Shown: positions 25,101 to 37,275, counted from the first letter of the stretch. The stretch: DNA of 64,000 nt from Capsicum annuum (GCF_002878395.1 NW_025892519.1:90718-154717), one strand, 5' to 3'. Program-made: numbers and translations. The notes: generated by a model from the letters alone, not told the origin.

Positions 25101-25247
25101 ACCAGTGACTACACCAGGAGAACTTTCCTGATCCTGTCGGGACTAAAATGCATAGAGTCTATTTGGGCATTTCCCATTGATAGCATTGGAATTGTCACCC
25201 TGCTAATTTGAGTGACCGAACTGAGCTGAAGGACGACCGTGCTGACT

Positions 25248-26330
25248 TCACAGATCAGGCTTAGGATAGTCTCTGACCTTGTGACCTAACTCACCACATC
25301 TGAAACACACATTACTGCCGGCTCTAAACACACCCTTATGATACTTACCACATTCTTTGCAAAGCGGTTGAGTGGGAATAATGCTTACACTATTTTGAGA
25401 TTTGAAGCCAGGCTCCCTATCTTTGTTACCATTTTTGAACTTAGGAGCTAAAGCACTGGCTAAGAAAGAAGATGGAACTAAAAACTTATGGCTATGCTGA
25501 GAACGGTTACCACCCTGCGACCCTGGCTGAAAAAAACTATAACTACCAGTTCTGGCCCTCTTATTTTCCCTCTCCTTCTTGTTAAGTTTCTGCTCCTCAA
25601 TCTGTTGAGCATGGACCATAAGCCTAGATATGTACATCTCTTTAATCAACATCGCAGTCCTACACTCCTTAACCACTCTACCTGAAACCCCAGACATAAA
25701 CTTACTCATTCTGGATCTACTATCTGCAACTACATGGAGAGCATACCTATCCAACAGGGTGAACTTGAGGGAGTATTCTTTTACACTCATGATACCCTAT
25801 TTGAGATTGATGAACTCTAACACTTTGGCTTCTTTCTTCTCTAAGGGAAAGAATCTATCTAAGAAGGTTGTAGCAAAATCTTTCTATTCTATGGGCTCTG
25901 CATCTGTACCTTTTTCTACCTTCCACTATTTAAACCACATATCGACTATATCTCATAGATGATAAGTGGCTAACTCTGCACTCTCACTGTAAGTCACTCC
26001 CATGATATTTGTGACTTTTTGAACCTGGTCGAGAAACTCCTGCGGATTCTGTTCGGACTTAAAACCTGAGAATAAGGAAGGATTCATTCGGGTGAAGTCC
26101 CAAATTCTGGATGTAGCTGAATTGGCCACTGGGTTGGCTAGAAAAGCAGCTGGCCATTGATTCTGAGTTGTGACTGAATTGTCTAGAGTAGTAAATGTAG
26201 TCCTGAATTTTGTATGGGAAACAAGTTCGTCCAAGGGATCTGCCTAAACGGGCTGAGGTGTTGACTGATTATCGATTCTCCTTTCGCTAGCCCCTTTAGA
26301 AGGAATATTGTATAAGCGAGAGGAAGAAGT
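25248..26330 (-). pseudogene. Element D gag
   Basis: 26234-25953 holds the N-terminal capsid part (DELVSHTKFRTTFTTLDNSV, IWDFTRMNPSLFSGFKSEQN, PQEFLDQVQKV). After a broken stretch, 25790-25248 continues MSVKEYSLKFTLLDRYA, SRLMVHAQQIEEQKLNKKER and ends with a zinc knuckle, CFRCGELGHKVRDYP. The knuckle has Cys-Cys-His but Tyr where the last Cys is expected, so zinc binding is probably lost. Stops at about 25945, 25915, 25880 and 25797 interrupt the capsid. No ATG at the expected start is clear upstream of 26234. Confidence 0.88.
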
Positions 26331-26513
26331 GAATTAGATTGAAAAAATAATTGAAAATTATGCTCACTAGCACAAAATGAATACTGAAAGAAGGGAAACT
26401 ACTCCTAAAACATCTCATAACCTCCTGCACATAAGTGTGGTGCATAAAACACCCATGCACAAGACTCTACTAGATGTGGCTTTTAAGACTTCCTAGGACA
26501 CTATTGAACTTTA

Positions 26514-26526
26514 GGCTCTGATACCA
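26514..26526 (-). other. Element D primer binding site
   Basis: The complement reads TGGTATCAGAGCC, four bases from the LTR edge at 26531. Same primer tRNA type as elements B and C. Confidence 0.9.
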
Positions 26527-26530
26527 AGTT

Positions 26531-29460
26531 TGTAACGCCCCAAATCTGGTACCCAAAATATTACACGGTGCTCATGACCCCAAAGGACCAAAAGCTAACC
26601 CATAACTGATATCTGTAACTGAGCACTGAATAATATACTATAATTATGCGAAATATAAGCTGTAAAGCCCTAAGGTTTAAAACTGAACTAATGCTGAACA
26701 TAAACAATGTCTATAATGGGGTATAACAATACCCAAAATTAAACTAAACTGTCTAAAATATATTGTAGTCTAAAAGCCTCTAAACTGTCTGAAATCCATG
26801 GATTTGATGGGACATGTCCTAACTAACTCTGAACTACTGAAATAATAAAGTAATAAAATAATTATGCTATTTTCGAATAATGAGGACTCACTGCTACTCC
26901 TGCTGCTGAACGTCTAATCTACTAAGGATGTTTGAGATCTCGTGCTTCTAAACCTATAGTTTAAAACACCATAGCGCAAATGCGTCAGTACATTTAAATG
27001 TACTGGTATGCAAGTAAGGTAGGCTGAATGCAAAGGGTTCATATGCATGAACAATACTAATCGACTGAATAACATGAACGTGAAAATACATACATGAATA
27101 CATAACTGTAACTAAATTTATGACAGTATTGAGTACTGAATTTTGACTACTGAGTCTACTAATAACATGGATTTACTGACATCTGGATTTACTAATACTG
27201 GGATACTGGGTAACTGAGTCTACTAAATATTGAGGGACTGATATTAACTTATTGATAAATGAATGACTATTTCTGACAGTTCTAATTATGAAGAACTGGT
27301 CTGATTGATTGTATCTAACAGTCCTAAAACTGAATACTGATAACATGAGTTATTGATAACTGATATAGCTGATACTAAATGATTGTATTTGATAGTTTAG
27401 ATTCGGATGGAACAAGCTGAGTTCCGTACAATTCTGAGTTAACTGTATCTGATAGATCTAAAATTCCAAATAACTATCTAAGTTCTATTACTGAGATTGA
27501 GTCTAAAACTATAACTGTAGGAGGTAATCATCTAATCGACATACCCCGAATCTGAACTGGTGGGATCCAACCTGTAACCCCAGCTGGAAGGGTGTTAGTA
27601 TCGAGCCATGGGTAAACACAAGTTATGAGTAAATCCTCTCTGATAGGGAGCTCTTCCATCAACCCCTCCTATAAGGAAAACTCAAAGGAGATGTATAGTC
27701 CCTAGACTCGTAGGGGTACATCTCAACCTACACTGGATACGTAGTTCTGGAATGCAAGAATTGCTACTGAGGATCATACCCTCTACTGGCTGACAGTGTA
27801 TGTCCTCATCCCTGGGTTCACGCGGTATTGAATCCTACTCCCAACTAAATAGACACAAAATGGATTTCCTAGTTCATACTAGGATGGACTGATCTGTTAC
27901 TGATTTTACTGATTAACTAGACTGAACTGAGTTCACTGGATTTCCGTTGACTGGTGAAATACTACTGAATTCTGTTAACTAACAAAATGCTACTGAGTTC
28001 TGCTAGCTGACTGAGCTTAATAAGGTCTGGACTGAATACTATTGAGACATGATAACTGACTGAGATCACTGAGATTCCTGAGATTATTGAGATTACTAAA
28101 TGAGACTGGACTGATACTTAGTTTACTGAGTTTTCCTAAGTCATATGACTGACTAAATTCTACTAAAAATGGCTTGACTGAGAGTATCATAAAAACAGGA
28201 CACTGGCTTTAGGAACTCAGGTAAATGTCAGGTACAAGTTCCCCCAGGACTCAATAGGATAAAACTAACAAAACTTGATACTTCTTGAACACATGACCAA
28301 TACCAACAATTCATAATACAATAAGTTGGGGATTTGATAAAGTACATGGTTATCATAATCTTGTACATGGCAAGAATGCATATAATCAATGTTATAATTA
28401 CATATTCTAGCATCATGAGAATTTTAACAAACATCTACATTGCACATCAATAGTATGGAAGTGATTTGAACATAAGGGTAAAACATGAATCCATCACTTA
28501 AGTCACAATTGAACTATATTACATGATTTTTAGTCTTCTAAGCATTTTATCAAACACCTTACATGCACCACTTAGGGAATAGGTATAATCATTAATTAAC
28601 ACCTCATAAACTACTCAATACATGGATTTAAACTCATATACTAACTTAATTCCATAAAAACACATTGGGATTCCAACTTGGGAACCATACAACAACACTC
28701 ACATAAACATAATAAACCCACAACATAATATTCATAATACATAAGTTAAAACTTGATTCTTGGGCTTCATCGACGAAAGGGATCCATGAAGGAACACTAT
28801 GCATACCTGAGTTAACGAATTTGGAAGGATTAATGGAGAGTTCTTGTGATTTTTTCTTTGAATTTAAGAGCTAGGGTTCTTGTTCTTGAGAGAGAGTAAC
28901 TTAATTTAGGGAAACAATGGATGAATAATGATATGACCATGTAATTTTAGGGCTAAGTATGTGATTAAACTAATTAGGGCCATGGAAAAAGACTTAAATG
29001 TCCTTGACATTAAAAACTCAAAACTGATTAAAAATCCTGATTTTGGCACCCGAGGCTATTGCGCCATGTCACTGAAAAGTGACAATTGGGAACTGGGTTG
29101 ATGGCACGATGCGAAGCTATTGCGGTGCCATACAAATTCTAAAATCTGGCCATAGCACGATGCGGGACAAATCATGAACCCCTACTAGAATTGGACAACT
29201 GTCATTTTCGCTTATGGCATGGCGCGTCAATGACTAACATGGTGTTATTTTACGATGGGGACTTGAAATGATCATAAATTCTTACCTGATTATCAAATTT
29301 GGGTGAATTTGGTATTGATGGAAAGCTTATTCAATTTTTCGCATAATAAAAAGTCAAAATCTTAAAAATTCCATATTTATAAAAGTGGATCCATATTTTA
29401 AAGCATATTTTTGACATTTTTGGGATGATTTTAATCTAGGTAGAAGTACGAGGTATTATA
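26531..29460 (-). repeat. Element D 5' LTR, complete
   Basis: 2930 bp from tgtaacgcccc to gaggtattata. It carries the CTGA-rich body and, near its native start (29040-29230), a GC-rich section with gaggctattgcgcc, gcacgatgcg and similar units. The short minus frame at 28228-28434 is not coding. Confidence 0.9.
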
Positions 29461-29465
29461 GCAGT
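29461..29465. other. Target-site duplication of element D (right)
   Basis: GCAGT, pairing with GTAGT at 21308-21312 (one mismatch). Confidence 0.8.
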
Positions 29466-30130
29466 ATGAGTGTGAGGGAATATTCCCTCAATTTTACTCA
29501 GTTAGCTAGGAATGCTCCTCATATGGTAGCTGATAATAGGTCCAAGATGAGTAAGTTTGTGTTTGGCGTGTCTGATAGTGTGGTCAAGGAGTGTAGGACC
29601 ACAATGCTAATTAGTAAGATGGATTTGTCTAGGCTGATGGTCCATGCTTAAAAGATAGAGGAGCAAAAGATTAACGAAAGAGATAGAGAAAACAAAAGAG
29701 CTAGGATGGGTAGTTTTAATTTTAATCAGCCAAAGTAAGAAGGTAGTAACCGTCCTCAGTTTTATTAGAGGTCTTTAGCCCCAGTACCTTTTTCAGCCAG
29801 TGCCCCAGTACCTAAATTCAGAAATAATAATAGGGATAGGGCACCAGGTTCTAAGTCCTAGGTTAGTATTAGCAGTGCTCGTACCAATCTTTTATGTCAG
29901 AAGTATGGCAGACACCATCAGGATGAGTGTAGAGCAGGTAGTGATATGTGTTTTGGGTGTGGCAAGACAGGACATTGGATTCGAAAGTGTTGGGTAGTTG
30001 CTCAAAAAAGTAGGGATGCGTTCCAACAGGGCTATTCCCATCATTCGTGAGTTCCATTCGGCCGCCCAACTCATCAGGGTACCGCTTCCAGTGCTACCAG
30101 TGATCAGTATTCGAATAGATTATATGCTCT
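29466..30130 (+). pseudogene. Element C gag, C-terminal part with zinc knuckle
   Basis: Resumes with MSVREYSLNFTQLARNAP and runs through KMSKFVFGVSDSVVKECRT and SRLMVHA to a stop (TAA) at a position that is Gln in element D. It continues in frame as KIEEQKINERDRENKRARMG, a Pro/Ser/Asn-rich stretch with further stops, and the zinc knuckle CFGCGKTGHWIRKC at about 29949-29990, with all four ligands present. The closeness to gag of D (same motifs in the same order) shows both belong to one lineage. Confidence 0.88.
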
Positions 30131-30560
30131 TCAGTCCTTCCAAGATCACAAAAATTCTCTTGACATAGTTATTGGTATATTGCAGGTCTTTCACTTACAT
30201 ATTTATGCTTTAATAGACCCTGGAGCTTCTCTTTCTTTTGTAACTCTATATGTAGCTGTCAATTTCTGAGCCAGTCATAAAAATCTAGCAGAGCCCTTTT
30301 AAATTTCCACCCTAGTGGGCATTTCTATTATAGCCAGACAGGTATACAGGAACTGTACGGTCATAATATTTCAAAAAGTTACTTCAGTTGATCTCGTGGA
30401 ATTAGAGATGACGGATTTTGACGTCATTCTAGGCATGGATTGGCCCTACTCATGATATGCCTCAGTTGATTGTAGAAACAAAATAGTTTATTTTTAGTTT
30501 CCAAATGAACCAATCCTTGAATGGAGGGGTAGTACTACATCTCTTAGGGGTCAGTTAATT
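30131..30560 (+). pseudogene. Element C protease and linker
   Basis: HIYALIDPGASLSFVTLYVAV at about 30200-30265 is the retropepsin loop in the DPG form. DFDVILGMDWPYS at about 30417-30455 is the conserved C-terminal strand of the plant gypsy protease region. Stops at about 30267, 30299, 30457 and 30496 interrupt the frame. The protease would cut the gag-pol polyprotein. Confidence 0.85.
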
Positions 30561-31602
30561 TCTTACCTTAGGGCCAGAGAGATGATATCTAAGGGGTGTG
30601 TCTATCATCTTGTATGAGTCAAAGACTCTAACTCAGAAACTCCTACTCTTGAGTCAGTCCCATTAGTAAATGAATTCTCAGATGTATTTCCTGAAGATCT
30701 TCCCAGAGCATCTCCCGAAAGGGAAATCGACTTCAAAATAGACCTTCTCCCGGATACTCAGCCTATATCCATTCTGCCATGCAGAATAGCTCTAGTTGAA
30801 CTCAAAGAACTAAAAGAACAGTTAAGGAATCTCTTAGACAAAGGATTTATCAAACCCAGCATCTCTCCATGGGGAACGCTTGTTCTATTCGTGTGTAAGA
30901 AAGATGGTTCTCTCAGAATGTACATAGACTACCATCAGCTAAACAAGTTCACAGTCAAGAATAAATACCCACTTCCTATAATTGATGACTTGTTTGACCA
31001 ACTTCAGGGTGTCAGTTACTTTTCCAAGATAGACCTTAGATCAGGCTATCATCATCTTAGAGTAAGAGAACGTGACATTCCAAAAATAGCTTTTTAAACT
31101 CGATTGGTCACTTCAAATTTCTAGTCATGTCTTTTGGTAATATAAATTCCCCAGCAGCCTTATGGACTTGATGAACCGAGTGTTCATGTAGTACTTGGAC
31201 ATGTTTGTTATAGTATTCATTGATGTCATTCTTGTCTATTCTCATAGCAAAATCGATCATGCAGACCACCTCAGCATAGTGCCTTAGACTCTTAGAGCTC
31301 ATTAATTGTTCGTTAAATTCAGTAAGTGTGAATTATGGCTAAGATCAGTAGAATTCCTTGGTCATATTATTTTCAGTGATGGCATTAGAGTTGATCCTCA
31401 AAAGACTAAAGTGGTGACAAACTGGTCTAGACACATCTCTCCATCAGATATTAGGAGTTTCTTAAGCTTAATTGGCTATTACCGTCGATTTGTTGAAGGG
31501 TTTTATTCTATTGCATCCCCTATGTCCAGATTGACTCAGAAGAAAGTTAAGTTTCAGTGGTCAGATTCCTATGAGAAGAGTTTTCAAGAGTTGAAGACTT
31601 GA
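30561..31602 (+). pseudogene. Element C reverse transcriptase
   Basis: The fingers ([58 protein letters not shown]) run in one frame to about 31096. A stop and shifts follow (31097-31200), then the palm with the catalytic box at 31216-31230 reading FIDVI: the second Asp of the pair is Val, so the polymerase active site is destroyed. 31306-31602 is the thumb and connector (FVKFSKCELWLRSVEFLGHI, IGYYRRFVEGFYSIASPM). The order and spacing match element A. Confidence 0.9.
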
Positions 31603-32110
31603 CTTACCTCAGCCCTAGTCTTGACTCTACTAAATGGTTCAGATGGTTTTGTTGTGTACTGTGATGCATCCAGAGTAGTTTTGGGTTATGTTCTTATGCA
31701 GAGAGGTAAGGTCATAGCCTACTCCTCTAAACAGCTTAAACCCTAAGAAGAATTATCCGACTCATGATCTTGAGCTAGCAGGTATAGTGTTTACCTTAAA
31801 TATTTGGAGGCATTACTTGTATGAGGTGCATGTAGATGTATTCATTGATCACAAAAGCCTTCAGTATGTGTTCTCTCAGAAACATTTGAATTTATGTCAG
31901 ATAAGATGGTTAGAGTTATTGAAATATTATGACATGAGTGTTCTATATCATCCGGGCAAGGCTAATATAGTGGCTGATGCTCTCAGTAGAATATCTATGG
32001 GTAGTGTAGCTCATGTTGAGGATGGTAAGAAGAAGTTAGCTCAGGAAGTACATCAGCTTGCCCGACTAGGTGTCTGTTTACTCGATTCAGCATAAGGTAG
32101 TGTATGGGTG
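31603..32110 (+). pseudogene. Element C RNase H and connector
   Basis: [20 protein letters not shown] at about 31648-31705 has the first catalytic Asp. A small deletion near 31742-31750 shifts the frame within the KPHEK-type block. 31787-32095 continues [20 protein letters not shown] with [11 protein letters not shown] (third acid) and [18 protein letters not shown], then the connector [17 protein letters not shown] stop follows at 32093. Confidence 0.87.
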
Positions 32111-33430
32111 CAAAGTAGCTCAGAGTCATCTCAAGTCTTTGCGGTGAAGGAAAAGCAGGATAGACATCCTAATTTAGTTAAATTGAAAGAATCAGTCAAA
32201 GATTAGAAAGTGGAGGTTTTCTCCTAATGGGGAGATGGTGTTTTGCATTGTCAGGGTAGATTATATGTGTGCCTAGTATAGTGATTTAAGGTAATGAATT
32301 CTTGAAGAAGCGCATGGGGAGAATTACTCTATTCATCCAGAGGCCACTAAGATGTACTACGATTTGCAGGATATCTATTGGTGAAGTGGGATGAAGAGAG
32401 ATATTGTAGAGTTTATAGCTAAGTACTCTATATGTCAGCAAGTTAACGCTGAGCACCAGAAATCTAGTGGGTCTATGTAGGAGTTCAGTATTCCCATGTG
32501 GAAGTGGGAGGAAGTGAACATGGACTTTGTGACAGGTTTACCTCGTACCGGCTATCGGTATGACTCTATTTGGGTTATCTTAGATAGAATGACCAAATTG
32601 GCTCATTTCTTGCCAGTCCATACCTCTTACTCAGCCGAGGACAATGCCAATCTCTATCTCAGAGAGTTGGTTAGGTTGCACGATGTTCCTATATATATCA
32701 TCTCTGATAGAGGTACTCAATTTGCCTCTCACTTTTGGAAAGCGTTCCAAAAGGGTCTTGGTACCTAAGTCCACCTCAGTACAGCCTTCCACCCTCAAAC
32801 AGCTGGTCAAGAAGAAAAGACCATTCAAACTCTTGAGGATATGCTGATAGCATGTGTTGTTGATTTCAAGGGTAGTTGAGATGACCATTTGCCTTTGATT
32901 TAATTCGCATACAATAACAGCTATCATTCCAGTATCTGTATTACTCTATTTGAGGCTCTCTATGGTAGAAGATGTAGATCTCCAATTGTTTGGTTTAAAG
33001 TAGGTAAGGCTGCAGTAGTAGGTCCTGACTCGGTATTTGATGCGATAGAAAAGGTTTAGTTGATCAGAGAAAGGCTTAGGGCTTCCCAGAGCCGATAGAA
33101 ATCATATACTGATGTGAGGATAAAGGATCTCAAGTTTGAGGTCAGTGACTTTGGGTACTTGAATATCTATCCCATGAAGAGAGTGAAGAGATTCAGCAAG
33201 AAAGGGAAACTCAGTCCCCGATATATCGGTCCCTTTAGAATTCTTAGTCATTTCAGAAAGGTAGCTTACGAGCTTGAGTTGCCTTCAGATTTAGCCTCAG
33301 TACACCCAGTGTTCTATGTCTCATTGTTAAAAAAGTGTATTGGTGATTCAACTGTAGTTGTTCCCTTAGAAAGTGTAGATTTTCAGAACAGTCTTTCCTT
33401 TAAGGAAGTACCAGTCGAAATTCTTGATCA
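32111..33430 (+). pseudogene. Element C integrase
   Basis: A degraded N-terminal zinc region (32280-32430; HPEATKMYYDLQ-like, with a CQQ-type pair) is followed by the core. MWKWEEVNMDFVTGLPRTGY has the first Asp, YIISDRGTQFASHFWKAF the second, and GQEEKTIQTLEDML (about 32807-32850) the catalytic Glu, so the DDE set is complete although stops at 32766, 32877, 32900 and 33056 break the frame. 33114-33434 holds the GPY/F block (SPRYIGPFRILSHFRKVAYE) and SSVHPVFYVSLLKK-type strand, ending VPVEILDH. Confidence 0.88.
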
Positions 33431-33560
33431 TTAAGTTCGCAGACTAAGGAATAAAGAAATTCCACTAGTCAAAGTTCTTTGGTGGAATCAGTCCATTGGG
33501 GGAGCCACTTGGGAAAAAGAGGAAGATATGTGGACCAAGTACCCTCATCTCTCTCTGTGA
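33405..33560 (+). pseudogene. Element C chromodomain-type tail
   Basis: After VPVEILDH and a stop, the same frame reads VRRLRNKEIPLVKVLWWNQ, GGATWEKEEDMWTKYPHLSL and ends at TGA 33558-33560. The VRRLRNKEI-VKVLW-N-ATWE-E-DM pattern is the Tekay-lineage chromodomain, believed to target integration to heterochromatin. Confidence 0.88.
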
Positions 33561-33770
33561 ATCTAGATTCAGTATAAGGTATCAATCTTCTTAAGATTTT
33601 TTTTTTCTCTGTCATGCTTAATTTCAGCCGTACATCATGTTCATATCAGTCGAACATTCATGAATCAATTCAATCATGCATTCCATGCATCATATATGCG
33701 TATTCAGTATTTGAGCACAGTCTATCAGTTCCCTCAGCTTAACCAGTTTCATTCGGGGATGAATGACCCC
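33561..33770 (+). other. Element C 3' untranslated region
   Basis: About 210 bases of T-rich sequence between the polyprotein stop and the polypurine tract; no coding signal. Confidence 0.7.
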
Positions 33771-33783
33771 AAGGGGGAGATAT
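33771..33783 (+). other. Element C polypurine tract
   Basis: AAGGGGGAGATAT directly before the 3' LTR at 33784; the usual primer for plus-strand DNA synthesis. Confidence 0.92.
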
Positions 33784-36167
33784 TGTAACACCCTATATTT
33801 CCCTAGATTATCAAAGTCCCAATACATGAGTATTCATGTATAAAATTTTTGAAACACTCATTATTTTTCGGTTTAGAGCCTGCCATTGCATAGGAAATTT
33901 AATTAGCGTTCCAACGATATAAAATTAGCCTAAATCCGATAACCGGGTAAGAAGTTATGGAAATTTTAAGTTTCAGTCGTGTAACACCATCATTTTAACC
34001 TTAGCGCATCGCAGAGCCAGCATAAATGACAATTGTCAATTTCTAGTGTAACTATACGATAATGGCGCATCGCGCGGCAGACCAATTTCCCGTTTGTCAA
34101 TTTCCAGTGGGCCTACGTGGAGGTGGCCAAAATACCATCCACAAGCTTACCGTGATGGTGGCGCATCCCGTCATCAGTCTAGTTCCCAGTTGTCCCTTTT
34201 CCAGTGGTTTGGAATGATAGTGGCGCCTCGCGCCAAGGCCAAAAATTGGGATGGTTAGTTTTCAGCTTACGTTTTAAATCTGTTTAAGGGTATTTGGGTC
34301 TTTTTTCTAAGCCCTAAACTCGTCCTAAAACACAAAATTTATCCCAATTGACCTAAATAATCATTCATTCTTCAATTTCTCTCAAATTAAAATCCTCTCT
34401 TTCATGAATAAGAAACCCTAGCTCTCAAATGCAAGGCAATTTCTCAAGAACTCTCCGTTCATCTCTTCAAATTCATTAGCCCAGGTATGTTATATATTCA
34501 TCCATGGATCTCTTTCATCCATGGAGTCCAAGCAACCCTTTTAAATTATAAAATTGTGATCTTTTCAAGTTATCATATTTTAAATTATGATTTTATCTAT
34601 GAAACTCCATGTACTATTGATTTATACCATGTTACCATGAAATTGTTGTTATTATTCAATCTTCCATGTTTTAATACTATTATTTACTGAATTAAACCAT
34701 GATTTAATGCTATTATGATGAATTCATGTTATTCCTACAAATTCTATGACATTCCTATGATTGTTTTAAATCAAGAACTACAAAGGTTTGATAAAATATC
34801 TACAAGAGTGATTTAATTACTAAGAGCCTTCATGTTTTGATCTCCAAGAGTTAGTGTCATTTTACTATAATTGTTTTGAGTTTTGGGGGTACTGAATACC
34901 CAAAATCCATAGTTGTTTAGTTAGTCTAGTCTCAGTACATTACAGAACTGTCTTCAGAATATACTATAAGCACTTCAGAATAGTCAAATACCAGTCAGTT
35001 AAACTCAGAACAGTCTAGTATTTTCAGTGTCTTTTAGTTAGGAGTAGGATTTAGCATAGAGCAAGTGTAAGGATAGAGACTTCCCTGTCAAATAGGCAGA
35101 GTCATTAATAGAAGTCCCTATACTCTAGAACTACGTAGTCAGCATAGGATATGAGTAGTCACCCATCAGATTAGGCTAGATTATCTCGCAGGGGTCACCC
35201 ATCAGTTCAAGCTTGACACCCTTAGTCCTTTGGACATTATATCAATTTAGTGGATCCACACAGCCATCGTTAGTACCCATGGCACGATATTAACACCTTT
35301 CCAGCTGGAGTTACAGGTTGGACCCCGAATAGCTCAAATTGGGGAATGTTGGTGAGATGATACCTCCCACAGTCTCAAATATAGTCTAAGTTACAGTCTT
35401 AGTTCAGTTATTCAGTCTTTGTGTTGTTTGACCAAAGCATACAGATTTCAGTCATTTCAGTATTTCAGTTTACAGATTTTACTCAGTTCATGTTATATGC
35501 TTGTTAATGCATCCTCAGTATTTATAAATTTTCATGTATTTTCATTACCTACAAATTCCATGCTCCTTATTCAGTACTCCATGGTTTACATACATATCAA
35601 GTTAATTATTAGTTCCGTTCATGAAACCATGCATATCAGCCTACCTCATTTAGCATACCAGTACATTCAATGTACTGATCGCATACCTTTCTTTTGCACT
35701 ATGATGTCTTATATCATAGGTTCTGACACTCAGTTCCTGGCTCGCGATTAGACTTATTAGATCTTAAATAGTAGCAGTGGTGAGTCCTCATACTTTGAGG
35801 ACAGACTTACTTTATTTCATGTCTTAGTTAGTAGTTAGTCGGAGTTAGTTGGGGCCTTTCCCAACAACTCATATTCAGTCAATCAGTTTTAGAGGCTTTT
35901 CACACATTAGAGTCTGTTATTTAGTATTCAGATATTACAGTAGTTATCCAGTTTATCACTATTTTATCAAATTCAATCAGTTGTTTCTATAGACTCATAT
36001 TTCAGTTTTAAATTCATCTATTAAAACCTTATGGCATGTCAGTATTTTTCCGCATTTATGATTATATTATTTAGTGCTCACAATAGGTACCAACTCATGG
36101 GTTAGCTTGTGGTCTCTCGGGATTGTAAGAATCGTGTAACGACTAGGGGTAGTCTAAAGTCGTTACA
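33784..36167 (+). repeat. Element C 3' LTR
   Basis: TGTAACACCCTATATTTCC to GTCGTTACA, colinear with 18180-20577. The GC-rich unit section is at 33995-34230. Confidence 0.95.
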
Positions 36168-36172
36168 ATATA
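36168..36172. other. Target-site duplication of element C (right)
   Basis: ATATA, identical to 18175-18179; the LTR of B continues immediately after. Confidence 0.85.
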
Positions 36173-37275
36173 CATACATATATATATATGATGTGTGCAC
36201 CAAGCACACAGTCACATAGATCCCCAACGCCGACAAATGTGATTTTCAGTGTTTGTTCCCCCCGAGACTTACCCCTTTATGGTGAGCTATGCAATTCCCT
36301 TTAAGCTCAAATTAAAACAGTTGTGCATAAGCCTACCATTAACTCGGGATTCTTTCATTAAGTCATTTACCAACTTGGTATCGTCATACTAATTATACTA
36401 GCAAGCTAATATAATTATGCCAAGTCAATACATATATCAAATTGACTCCTAAGTTTCAATTAAAATCCAATCCATGGCCATCAAGGCCATCCAAAAGCCA
36501 TGATTTTCCATTAGTCCTTTAATACAATGAAATAGGTTAAAAAGATAAGTTAAATCATACAATTATCCATATTCATAACCAAGATTATAAAGTGGGTTGA
36601 GGTTAATGTCATTATCAAAGAAAATTTTCATAAATTTGGAGAAACCCATCCCTCATTTCAACCATTTAATCAACGCATCAATTCAGTCCTAAAAACATCA
36701 ATTTAAAATATAGGATAAGTAATTTAAGCAAAAACAACCAAAAGCCCTCAACCCAATTTCAAACCCACAAATTAAATCACATTAATAACCAATCAATTTA
36801 TGTTGTAATAAAAAACTATAAGTTAGGGATGAGCAACATACTTGAAATGCGCAAGAATCTGAAGAGAAATCGAAGTTTGGAGCTTGGACAATGAATCCCT
36901 TGTAAAGCCCTTGAGCTTTCTTGGATTTTGAGTTAAAAAGAATAAGAATGATGTTTTGATCTTTAAAACTAAAGAAAAAGGGTCAATTAAGTGTTTATAA
37001 ATCGTACAAGGGATAAAAATATCAAAAGTCCCTCACCCCAAGTGAAAAAAATAAAAACTGGATGAAATTAAAACAATAGCGTGGAATGTCGCTATTGCGG
37101 AGGCTTGCTGCCTCGAGGTCCCAAAATGACCCCAAACTCTTTCTGAAAATTCTAAAACTTTTTCAAATTACCCTTTTTACATATAATAACACAATTCAAG
37201 TTAAAATTGACATTACTCATGTGGGAGAGTCAAAAATAAAAAATCGTTAAAATTTTACAAGGGCTCATAGTATGT
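36173..37275 (-). repeat. Element B 5' LTR, second part
   Basis: Continues the LTR broken at 18179: gtcacatagatcccc, ttttcagtgtttgttcccc, cttggtatcgtcat and following blocks match 11486-12350 in the 3' LTR. A section at 37080-37130 with aatagcgtgg, gtcgctattgcgg and gcttgctgcctcgagg is missing from the left copy. The exact outer end is unclear (about 37190 to 37275). Confidence 0.7.

Larger units (their letters stand above)
21313..29460 (-). mobile_element. Element D: gag-protease-only Ty3/gypsy element inserted in C gag in opposite orientation
   Basis: Both ends are LTR ends: tataacgcc at the left and tattata at the right (degenerate TGTAAC and GTTACA forms). The right LTR is 26531-29460 (2930 bp); the left LTR matches it from 21313 to 23222 and then breaks off. 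On the minus strand it has PBS, gag and the protease active-site stretch, but no RT, RNase H or integrase. The complement of C's LTR end (TGTAACGACCC, ACACGGTACTTATGG, ACCACAAGCTAAC) aligns with D's LTR edge, so D is a diverged member of the same lineage. It was probably mobilised by relatives in trans, or lost pol later. Confidence 0.87.
18180..36167 (+). mobile_element. Element C: full-length Ty3/gypsy chromovirus (Tekay type) with element D nested in gag
   Basis: LTRs 18180-20577 (2398 bp) and 33784-36167 (2384 bp) begin TGTAACACCCTATAT and end GTCGTTACA. PBS, polypurine tract and target duplication are all visible. The internal region encodes gag, protease, RT, RNase H, integrase and a chromodomain tail in order on the plus strand. 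Element D (8148 bp, opposite orientation) splits gag. Without D the element would be about 9.8 kb, a normal size for the lineage. Around ten differences in the first 120 bases of the two LTRs suggest an old insertion. Many stops are TAG or TAA at positions where relatives have Gln. Confidence 0.95.
10708..37275 (-). mobile_element. Element B: Ty3/gypsy chromovirus (Tekay-like), minus strand, with C nested in its 5' LTR
   Basis: Left LTR 10708-12412 and right LTR 17423-18179 plus 36173-about 37275 share long blocks (a caaacctgagcctagccgtgacggg-like opening, accaccccctta, the catttgttttcagtgttc region, cttggtatcatcat). Between them, on the minus strand, lie gag, protease, RT, RNase H and integrase in gypsy order, with a Met-tRNA-type primer site next to the 5' LTR. 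Element C sits in that LTR with a perfect ATATA duplication. B itself lies in the right LTR of Z. Its right end is uncertain within about 37190-37275. B is heavily mutated, with LTRs visibly more diverged than those of O, as expected for an older layer. Confidence 0.8.
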
